A stretch of DNA of 5,882 nucleotides, taken from the NCBI GenBank assembly GCA_030609865.1, contig JAUWSZ010000191.1:1-5882 (forward strand), read 5' to 3'. The stretch comes from a bacterium (GTDB taxonomy: Bacteria; Desulfobacterota; DSWW01). Positions 1 to 4,342 of the stretch are shown in pieces. A program made the position numbers and the translations under genes. Under the pieces are notes generated by a model. The model had not been told where the DNA came from. It was given only the letters and a program-made list of their open reading frames with translations, and ran no database searches. Numbering within the stretch: position 1 is the first letter of the stretch; the number at the start of each line of letters is the position of its first letter.

Positions 1-110
1 AAATGGGAGACACTCAGGATCGCGAAGATCATCCACTGGTAGTGGAGATCGGGGGCATCAGCGGCGGGATTCCTGCCCGATCGGGTCTCGTCCATGTGCA
101 GGCCCTCTGA
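1..110 (+). CDS. C-terminal tail of an unidentified protein (5' end outside window)
   Basis: One frame is open from the left edge to a TGA at 108-110 and would encode about 35 residues ending in ...VVEIGGISGGIPARSGLVHVQAL (quoted as two adjoining pieces: VVEIGGISGG and IPARSGLVHVQAL). The hydrophobic/glycine pattern looks like a genuine protein C-terminus rather than noise, and a long inverted repeat begins 26 nt after the stop, where a transcript end would be expected. The other two plus frames are less convincing: one stops at 42, the other gives an Arg/Ser-rich string ending at 136. I do not recognise the family. With so little sequence this could still be a chance open frame. Confidence 0.4.
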   Translation, partial: MGDTQDREDHPLVVEIGGISGGIPARSGLVHVQAL

Positions 111-136
111 TCAACTCGTTGCGGTCTTCATCCTAA

Positions 137-187
137 ATAAATCCAGCCTAATCCACCGGAGAAGCCGGTGGATTAGGCTGGATTTAT
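137..187. terminator. Perfect 23-bp inverted repeat with 5-nt loop; possible terminator or palindromic element
   Basis: Positions 137-159 are exactly complementary to 165-187, with loop AGAAG at 160-164. There are no mismatches. It follows the stop codon of the partial gene (108-110) and precedes the larA-like gene, so a transcription end is the simplest role. It lacks a T-tract on the plus strand (followed by GTCGG). On the minus strand the stem is followed by a short T-rich stretch (TTTAGG). The stem is longer than in most intrinsic terminators, so a dispersed palindromic repeat or bidirectional terminator is also possible. Confidence 0.6.
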
Positions 188-248
188 GTCGGCCCGAAGG
201 ATAGGAGAAACCCTTCTGCGTGTCAAACGGATTACCCGGGGGTTCTCG

Positions 249-277
249 TAGACGGGGAGATGCGGAAGAGGTATGAT
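249..277 (+). promoter_or_regulatory. Candidate sigma-70 promoter for the larA-like gene
   Basis: TAGACG (249-254, 4/6 match to TTGACA) is separated by 17 nt from TATGAT (272-277, 5/6 match to TATAAT). The predicted start of transcription is near 284, giving a leader of about 48 nt. The -10 overlaps the 8-bp palindrome ATGATCAT (273-280), which could be an operator, though such short palindromes are common. The call rests on pattern match and position only. Confidence 0.4.
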
Positions 278-317
278 CATGGGTCAAATCCCAAACGATT
301 ATGCACGTTTTTCGAAG

Positions 318-324
318 AAGGAGG
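318..324 (+). promoter_or_regulatory. Ribosome binding site fixing the larA-like start
   Basis: AAGGAGG lies 7 nt before the ATG at 332. It is near-perfectly complementary to the 16S anti-Shine-Dalgarno, which favours this start over the in-frame ATG at 260. Confidence 0.85.
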
Positions 325-331
325 ACGCACG

Positions 332-1561
332 ATGAAGTTCTCTCTACCGCAGCTCCTGTGGTATGAAGACACGAGCCTGGACATCGAACTTCCCGATGAA
401 TGGGAAGTCGAGTACTGCCCCATGCGAGGCGCGGACCGCCCTCCCCTGACCGTTGCACAGATGGAAGAGGCGATCCTGAACCCGATCGGCACACCACGGC
501 TTCGAGACCTGGCTCAGGGAAAGAAGCGGGCGGTCATCATCTTCGATGACATGACGCGGCCGACCCGGATCTACGAACTTGCGCCCATCCTTCTGAAAGA
601 GCTCACGGCCGGCGGCATCCAGGAAGAGGACATCGTCTTCGTCTGTGCCCTGGGAACCCATGGGGCACTCACGCAGAACGAGTTCCGCAAAAAACTCGGG
701 CAGGAAATCGTCGAGAGGTTCCGTGTCTTCAACCACAACATTTACGAGAACTGCGTAGAGGTGGGAACCACGAGCCGAGGGACCCGTTTGCTCGTCAACC
801 GAGAGGTCATGGAAGCGGACTTGAAGGTGGCCATCGGATGTGTGACGGCACACGCCCAGGTAGGATTCTCGGGCGGGGGTAAGATCGTTCTGCCCGGGGT
901 ATCTCACGTGGACAGCATCGCCCACTACCATCTGCAAGTCGAGGCCATGGCCAGGGAGACCACAGGCTTGGGGAACTTCGACCACAACATCCTTCGCTTC
1001 GAGATCGAGGAGGCCGCTCGCATGACCGGTATTGACTTCCTCGTGAATGTCACCGTCAATGCACGAGGGACAACGAGTGCCGTTTTTGCCGGCGATCTGT
1101 TCCAGGTCCACGAAAAGGCGGTCGCTCTGGCAAAAGACCTTTACGCCACCCAACCCAGGCCCCAGAACATGGACGTGGTGATTGCCAATGCCTTTGTAAA
1201 GGCGAACGAGATGGCCATATCCGTGCTTCTCGGTGTCCTCGCGCTCAAGGATCTGACCGGAACCGTCGTGGTCATCGCCGACTCCCCTGAGGGTCAGGTC
1301 ATCCACTATCTTCTGGGGAGATTCGGGAGAGATTACGGCGGCCGACAGTACCCGATCGGGGCCGTTCCCACCAGTGTAAGGCTCATTGTCATGGCGCCAA
1401 AAATGGACAAAACCTTTGGCGACTGGTTTTCCAACCCGGAGTTGATCACGTGGACCAAGGATTGGGGACAGACCCTTGCCTTGCTGCGCGACGAGGTGAA
1501 GCCCGGCGCGCGGGTGGCGGTGGTCCCGAATGCGACGATGCAGTATTACTCGGACAGCTAG
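332..1561 (+). CDS. LarA-family nickel-pincer-dependent 2-hydroxyacid racemase/epimerase
   Basis: Encodes 409 aa, close to the length of characterised LarA. LarA enzymes racemise or epimerise alpha-hydroxyacids by hydride transfer on a covalently bound nickel-pincer nucleotide. The active-site residues appear complete and nearly match Lactiplantibacillus LarA numbering. The DxTR motif is D73-M-T-R76. GTH ends in H110 (LarA H108). VTAH ends in H174. SGGGK places the cofactor-anchoring lysine at K184. AHYH places the distal nickel ligand at H200. The block from H174 to H200 (TAHAQVGFSGGGK, then PGV, then IAHYH) is the family signature. No signal peptide or membrane segment is seen, so it is cytoplasmic. 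Cofactor genes larB, larC and larE are not in the window. Homologues act on lactate, malate, phenyllactate, hydroxyglutarate, gluconate and short-chain hydroxyacids, so the substrate is undetermined and the symbol larA is withheld. The start is set by the AAGGAGG at 318-324. Confidence 0.93.
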   Translation: MKFSLPQLLWYEDTSLDIELPDEWEVEYCPMRGADRPPLTVAQMEEAILNPIGTPRLRDLAQGKKRAVIIFDDMTRPTRIYELAPILLKELTAGGIQEEDIVFVCALGTHGALTQNEFRKKLGQEIVERFRVFNHNIYENCVEVGTTSRGTRLLVNREVMEADLKVAIGCVTAHAQVGFSGGGKIVLPGVSHVDSIAHYHLQVEAMARETTGLGNFDHNILRFEIEEAARMTGIDFLVNVTVNARGTTSAVFAGDLFQVHEKAVALAKDLYATQPRPQNMDVVIANAFVKANEMAISVLLGVLALKDLTGTVVVIADSPEGQVIHYLLGRFGRDYGGRQYPIGAVPTSVRLIVMAPKMDKTFGDWFSNPELITWTKDWGQTLALLRDEVKPGARVAVVPNATMQYYSDS

Positions 1562-1579
1562 ACGCCTATCCCCTTTACA

Positions 1580-1588
1580 TGTGGATAA
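1580..1588 (-). promoter_or_regulatory. DnaA-box-like sequence (exact TTATCCACA on minus strand)
   Basis: TGTGGATAA on the plus strand is the exact reverse complement of the consensus DnaA box TTATCCACA. It lies at the left side of the AT-rich patch. A single 9-mer can occur by chance. The reason to list it is the second near-match at 1717-1725 in the same gap. Confidence 0.35.
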
Positions 1589-1716
1589 GAACTTGACAGA
1601 TTAAGAAGCGGCACCGAAGAAAGAAAAAAATTCTATATAAATTAGTGTATTATAGAAGAAACCTTCTCCAGGGCTTCCGACGAGAACCTTTCCGCTGTCT
1701 ACTAACTTCACATTAC

Positions 1717-1725
1717 GTATCCACA
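1717..1725 (+). promoter_or_regulatory. DnaA-box-like sequence (GTATCCACA, 8/9)
   Basis: This differs from TTATCCACA only at the first base and is oriented opposite to the site at 1580-1588. Together they form an 8-nt inverted repeat (TGTGGATA / TATCCACA) bracketing the AT-rich patch and the short direct repeats. Confidence 0.3.
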
Positions 1726-1836
1726 AACCGGGCGCATAGAACCTTTTCAACAGACCCGCCTTAAGATATTTTTCCTTTTTTATTCCGGAATGTTATCTTC
1801 CTTTTAGTGATAAAGTACTTCATATTTCTCTCGACC

Positions 1837-1852
1837 AGGCACGATTCTTGTG
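1837..1852 (+). promoter_or_regulatory. Weak sigma-54-like element
   Basis: AGGCACG-ATTC-TTGTG resembles the sigma-54 consensus TGGCACG-N4-TTGCA. The -24 GG is present, and the -12 element has G but T in place of the conserved C. It lies about 175 nt before the helix-turn-helix gene. It is a low-confidence pattern match; the candidate promoter at 1971-1979 is better placed for that gene. Confidence 0.2.
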
Positions 1853-1936
1853 TCATCGCCATCTACTACGTCATCCTGACCGTCTTCCCTGGCTAGGCGG
1901 GAGCACCCGACCCGGATTGTCTAAATTATTCGGTTT

Positions 1937-1952
1937 TGTGAACTGGTTCACA
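1937..1952. promoter_or_regulatory. CRP/FNR-family operator-like palindrome, TGTGA-N6-TCACA
   Basis: TGTGAAC and GTTCACA form a perfect 7-bp inverted repeat around a 2-nt centre. The two half-sites exactly match the CRP consensus TGTGA-N6-TCACA. The dyad centre is at 1944.5, which is -41.5 from the start predicted by the -10 element at 1974-1979. That is the classic class II activator position for CRP/FNR-type proteins. The cognate regulator is not in the window. Confidence 0.6.
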
Positions 1953-1970
1953 GAATTGGGATGAGTCCCC

Positions 1971-1979
1971 TGGTATGCT
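1971..1979 (+). promoter_or_regulatory. Candidate extended -10 element for the helix-turn-helix gene
   Basis: TGG-TATGCT is an extended -10 (TGn plus 4/6 of TATAAT). There is no good -35 hexamer at the usual distance; the activator-like palindrome takes that place, as expected for an activator-dependent promoter. The predicted transcription start is near G1986, leaving a leader of about 41 nt to the ATG at 2027. Confidence 0.45.
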
Positions 1980-2026
1980 TGGTAAGCTCGTGCACTCCAA
2001 ATCAACGGCAAGCAAGGAGACAACGA

Positions 2027-2275
2027 ATGGCTTGGCACCGCTCTGAAGCCCTTGCCCACATCACCCTACAAGACGGAGACGGCAAGGAGTTACGCGAATA
2101 CGTCCTTGGCCCGGAAGAGGTGGCCCGGATCCTGGATCGCAGCCCTCATGACGTGGCGGCACTCGCTCGAGAGGGGATGCTCCGCGCCAGGAGAATGGGG
2201 ACCCGCTGGAAATTCCGCCGTAACGACGTGATGGCCTACCTTACGCGCCTTTCTCAAGTTGATAAGTCAAACTGA
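2027..2275 (+). CDS. Small helix-turn-helix DNA-binding protein (excisionase/MerR-type)
   Basis: Encodes 82 aa. Residues about 27-74 form an excisionase-type winged helix-turn-helix. First comes a helix LGPEEVARILDRS, then a recognition helix around HDVAALAREGMLRARR, then a basic wing GTRWKFRRNDVMAYL; the tryptophan and R(R)xDV pattern are typical of this fold. Residues 1-26 are an uncharacterised N-terminal arm, and there is no effector domain. The start is chosen at ATG 2027 because AAGGAG (2014-2019) lies 7 nt upstream; an in-frame ATG at 1961 would run through the promoter region and lacks such a site. No integrase, transposase or attachment site is visible nearby, so a role as a local transcription regulator is at least as likely as recombination directionality. 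The CRP-like site upstream suggests control by a global regulator. Confidence 0.85.
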   Translation: MAWHRSEALAHITLQDGDGKELREYVLGPEEVARILDRSPHDVAALAREGMLRARRMGTRWKFRRNDVMAYLTRLSQVDKSN

Positions 2276-2480
2276 GAAAGCCCGGGCCCCTACACCCCCC
2301 TACCAGAGAACCCGCGTTCCACCCCCTCGACAGATTTTGCAATGATACCGAGGGGTCACGTGCATCTTCCGCCGCCTTCTTTCGGTTGGCACAGGTCTTG
2401 AAACTAAGGGAGGAAACCCAGGTCACAGATCGTAGAACTCAAGATGAAAAATCATGTAAGTGGGAGGAGGTTGGGGACAG
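2276..2480. other. 205-bp gap between two small plus-strand genes
   Basis: The left part is strikingly C-rich on the plus strand. CCCCTCG (2323-2329) and CGAGGGG (2349-2355) form a 7-bp inverted repeat with a 19-nt loop. It could be a weak terminator or an operator, but no T-tract follows. The right part contains a sigma-54-like element and the ribosome binding site of the zinc-ribbon gene. No coding region is supported. Confidence 0.5.
2387..2402 (+). promoter_or_regulatory. Sigma-54-like element upstream of the zinc-ribbon gene
   Basis: TGGCACA-GGTC-TTGAA matches the sigma-54 consensus TGGCACG-N4-TTGCA well at -24 (TGGCAC) and at TTG of -12, but has A instead of C after the conserved G. 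A transcription start near 2412 would give a leader of about 70 nt. It is the better of the two such elements in the window, but the -12 mismatch is at a normally invariant base. Confidence 0.3.
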
Positions 2481-2699
2481 ATGGGACGTGCGAATATCCT
2501 GATTTGCCCGAGTTGTGATTACAAGCGGCATCTGACCAAAGCGGAATCACTCATTTCGCATGCTCTGGTCGTGGCCTGTTTGAAATGCGGCACCGCCATG
2601 CAGTGCAACTCCAAAGACAGCGGCAAGCCCCCCAAAAGGCAGCAGACCTTCGTGGAGTCGTGCACCCTCGAGGCAGTGGAGGAATGGGTGGTCTCGTAG
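2481..2699 (+). CDS. Small zinc-ribbon protein of unknown function
   Basis: Encodes 72 aa. Two cysteine knuckles, CPSC (C9, C12) and CLKCG (C33, C36), separated by 20 residues, make a four-cysteine zinc ribbon in the N-terminal half. A further C42 follows, and the tail after residue 44 is polar. There is no enzymatic motif. The start at ATG 2481 is chosen because AGGAGG (2465-2470) precedes it by 10 nt; a GTG at 2460 overlaps that ribosome binding site and would add seven glycine-rich residues. The stop lies 15 nt from the stop of the convergent ATPase gene. Possible roles are nucleic-acid or protein binding, or metal handling. I do not recognise a named family, and the pairing with the upstream helix-turn-helix gene is only positional. 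Confidence 0.7.
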   Translation: MGRANILICPSCDYKRHLTKAESLISHALVVACLKCGTAMQCNSKDSGKPPKRQQTFVESCTLEAVEEWVVS

Positions 2700-2714
2700 T
2701 CCTCACCGTGCCTG

Positions 2715-3500
2715 TCAACCTGCTCCAGCGTGTCTTTCCCTGGCCATCAGAGCCGCCCCCAGCGCACCAACCACCTGCGGGTCGATCCCCAGGTCGGCAA
2801 ACCTCACGCCCAGCTCCTGTGCTGTGTACTCAACGACGCCGGCGTTCTTGGCTACGCCGCCCAGGAAAGCCACTTCGTTCTCCAGCCTGATACTCCGCAC
2901 CAGGGAAGCGATCCGGGTGGCAACGGAACGGCAGAGCCCCGCAACGATGTCGGCCCGCTTCCTCCCGTCATTCACATGGGTGATCAGCTCGCTTTCAGCG
3001 AAAACCCCGCACTGGTTCGTGATCGAAACCGGGTCGGTTGCCTCGAAAGCCAAGACACCTGCGCTTTCCAGCGAGAGGTCCAGGGCCTTGGCCATGACCT
3101 CGATGAACCTGCCCGTACCGGATGCGCACTTCTCGTTCGTGGCTGAGTCGAGTACCTTTCCATCCTCCTCTATGTTGAAGGCCCGGATCTTTTGCCCGCC
3201 TGCATCGATCACGGTCTTGACTCCCGGATGGACCCACCGCACACCCCTGCTCAGGCTCACGATTTCCGGCACATCTCCGTTCGCATACGGAACGACCTTT
3301 CTCCCGAAGCCGCATGCCATGCAGCCGTCCAATTGCTCCAGGCAAAGCCCTGCATTCGCGAGAGCCTTCTCCATGACCTCGGTGGCCGCCTGCCGGGGAA
3401 GCATCTTGTACGCCATCGTTTCCTGTACCAGGATGGAATCCTCTTCCAAGATCACAACCTTTGCGCTGATCGCGCCCACATCGCATCCGGCAAATAGCAA
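2715..3500 (-). CDS. BadF/HgdC-family ATPase subunit 2 (class I benzoyl-CoA reductase-like / 2-hydroxyacyl-CoA dehydratase activator)
   Basis: Encodes 261 aa from a TTG start. Family members bind a [4Fe-4S] cluster between two subunits and use ATP hydrolysis to drive an electron into the catalytic subunits. The ASKHA phosphate-1 loop AGCDVGAISAK is at residues 4-14. The phosphate-2 region VIDAGGQK is at 97-104. The cluster ligands are C125 (NEKCASGTGR) and C164 (TNQCGVFAESE). The adenosine-binding GGVAKN is at 214-219, and GALGAAL is C-terminal. The open frame runs upstream to 3611, but that extension overlaps the preceding gene. TTG at 3498-3500, with GAGGAG 7 nt before it, gives the family N-terminus and aligns without gaps to the sister ATPase. 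Unlike its sister, it has GGQK where the family usually has GGQD. It is the last gene of the leftward operon, 19 nt after the first ATPase gene. Family is certain; the enzyme it serves is inferred. Confidence 0.92.
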   Translation of the reverse strand: MLFAGCDVGAISAKVVILEEDSILVQETMAYKMLPRQAATEVMEKALANAGLCLEQLDGCMACGFGRKVVPYANGDVPEIVSLSRGVRWVHPGVKTVIDAGGQKIRAFNIEEDGKVLDSATNEKCASGTGRFIEVMAKALDLSLESAGVLAFEATDPVSITNQCGVFAESELITHVNDGRKRADIVAGLCRSVATRIASLVRSIRLENEVAFLGGVAKNAGVVEYTAQELGVRFADLGIDPQVVGALGAALMARERHAGAG

Positions 3501-3507
3501 AGGCTCA

Positions 3508-3513
3508 CTCCTC
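3508..3513 (-). promoter_or_regulatory. Ribosome binding site supporting a TTG start
   Basis: GAGGAG on the minus strand, 7 nt upstream of TTG 3500-3498. No in-frame ATG lies nearby. The resulting N-terminus (MLFAGCDVG) aligns residue for residue with the sister ATPase (MIVAGCDVG), which begins with ATG. Confidence 0.75.
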
Positions 3514-3519
3514 TTCCAT

Positions 3520-4311
3520 TCATGAGGTCTTCGACTCCGCAGCCATCTCGGCGGCAAACAGGGCTGCGCCCAGGGCCCCGATGATCTGGGGATCTTCAGG
3601 GAACTGAACAAACTTCACTCTCAGCAACGCCTCGAGGTTCTTCACGACACCGACGTTCTTGGAAACCCCGCCGGTGACGCCGACCTCCTTCTCCACCCCT
3701 ACCCTCCCGACGAGCCCCTTCACGCGCCGCGCCATCGATTCGTTGATACCCGCCGCGATATCGGCGAAGCTTCGTTCTTCGCACAGGAACCGGGAGATCT
3801 CCATCTCCGCAAAGATGCTGCACTGGTTCGTGATCTCCACCGCCTTCTCTGCCTCCTGCGCAACAGGCCCAAGCTCCGAAACATCCAGCCCGAGGCTTTC
3901 CGACATCAGTTCCAGGGATCGGCCGGTCCCCGCAGCGCACTTGTCGTTCATCACGAAATCAACGAGACGCCCCTCCTCGTCCACTCGGATCGCCTTGCAG
4001 TCCTGTCCCCCCACATCGATGACCGTACGGATCGAAGGCACCAGCCAGTGTGCCCCATAGCCGTGGCAGGAGATCTCACTCACGTTGTCGTCGGCAAAGG
4101 AGATTGTTTCCCGTCCGTAGCCGGTGCTCACGCAGAAGTCGATGTCATCGAACGAGATGCCAAGTCGATCGAGCAACTTGTTCATCACGTCCCTGGCCGA
4201 CAGTTCTGCCTTCGGCCGCACCCGGATGATCTCAGACCCCAGGATCGTACCGTTGTCCATGATGACCGCCTCTGCGGTCAGAGATCCCACGTCGCACCCT
4301 GCCACGATCAT
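3520..4311 (-). CDS. BadF/HgdC-family ATPase subunit 1 (class I benzoyl-CoA reductase-like / 2-hydroxyacyl-CoA dehydratase activator)
   Basis: Encodes 263 aa, similar in length to the HgdC activator. Motifs in order are: phosphate-1 loop AGCDVGSLTAEA (4-15), STGYGRE (62-68), phosphate-2 VIDVGGQDCK (97-106), first cluster ligand C125 in MNDKCAAGTGR, second ligand C164 in TNQCSIFAEME, adenosine motif GGVSKN (214-219), and C-terminal GALGAAL. In the family the two cysteines from each of two subunits hold one [4Fe-4S] cluster at the dimer interface. The start at ATG 4311 is preceded by GGAAGGAA; a longer open frame begins at 4359 but would overlap the preceding gene. It lies 31 nt after the 454-aa subunit and 19 nt before the second ATPase. 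With two non-identical ATPases in one operon, a heterodimer as in class I benzoyl-CoA reductases is likelier than an HgdC-like homodimer. Confidence 0.93.
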   Translation of the reverse strand: MIVAGCDVGSLTAEAVIMDNGTILGSEIIRVRPKAELSARDVMNKLLDRLGISFDDIDFCVSTGYGRETISFADDNVSEISCHGYGAHWLVPSIRTVIDVGGQDCKAIRVDEEGRLVDFVMNDKCAAGTGRSLELMSESLGLDVSELGPVAQEAEKAVEITNQCSIFAEMEISRFLCEERSFADIAAGINESMARRVKGLVGRVGVEKEVGVTGGVSKNVGVVKNLEALLRVKFVQFPEDPQIIGALGAALFAAEMAAESKTS

Positions 4312-4342
4312 GTTCCTTCCTTCCTGGCCGCCCCGGCTTGAC

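Larger units (their letters stand above)
188..331 (+). other. Leader region of the larA-like gene
   Basis: This 144-nt stretch lies between the hairpin and the start codon at 332. It contains a short potential hairpin (GAAGG pairing with CCTTC near 195-217) and a possible longer-range pairing of GAGAAACCC with GGGGGTTCTC. The pairing is imperfect, and I could not match it to a known riboswitch class. The right part holds the candidate promoter and ribosome binding site. An upstream in-frame ATG at 260 would add 24 residues, but it lacks a comparable ribosome binding site and the added residues do not resemble a LarA N-terminus. Confidence 0.4.
1562..2026. other. 465-bp non-coding gap with AT-rich patch, DnaA-box-like sites and an operator
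   Basis: No convincing gene is present on either strand. Base composition changes sharply from the flanking genes: about 1619-1657 is nearly all A/T, and 1760-1830 is rich in T and A. The 9-mer AGAACCTTT occurs at 1683-1691 and 1738-1746, and a variant AGAAACCTTC occurs at 1657-1666. There is a 10-bp palindrome ATTCCGGAAT at 1782-1791, flanked by AAGATA (1763-1768) and TATCTT (1794-1799). No clear intrinsic terminator follows the larA-like stop. The right end holds the regulatory region of the helix-turn-helix gene. Confidence 0.6.

Noticed and set aside
299..307. Third DnaA-box-like 9-mer TTATGCACG
   Set aside because: It mismatches at the last base, is isolated in the larA-like leader and is far from the other two sites, so most likely chance.
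188..331. Possible riboswitch in the larA-like leader
   Set aside because: Only short, imperfect pairings are visible, and no conserved core of a class I could recall (cobalamin, NiCo, glycine, ZTP, fluoride, c-di-GMP) was recognised.
344..1306. Long minus-strand open frame (320 aa) opposite the larA-like gene
   Set aside because: It is antisense to a well-supported gene with a full set of family motifs. Its translation has low-complexity Asp/Val/Gly composition typical of a GC-rich shadow frame.
1593..1598. Exact -35-like TTGACA after the larA-like gene
   Set aside because: No acceptable -10 lies 15-19 nt downstream; the sequence there is purine-rich. The TATATA at 1634 is too far away.
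1871..2059. Small minus-strand open frame (62 aa) in the gap before the helix-turn-helix gene
   Set aside because: No family-like features. It covers the promoter and operator region and overlaps the start of a supported gene.
2027..2275. Helix-turn-helix gene as the excisionase of an integrated element
   Set aside because: No integrase, transposase, tRNA target or attachment repeats are visible in the window, and many such domains are ordinary regulators.
2824..3525. Plus-strand open frame (233 aa) opposite the second ATPase gene
   Set aside because: Ser/Thr/Pro-rich shadow translation with no motif; the minus strand carries an unmistakable ATPase.
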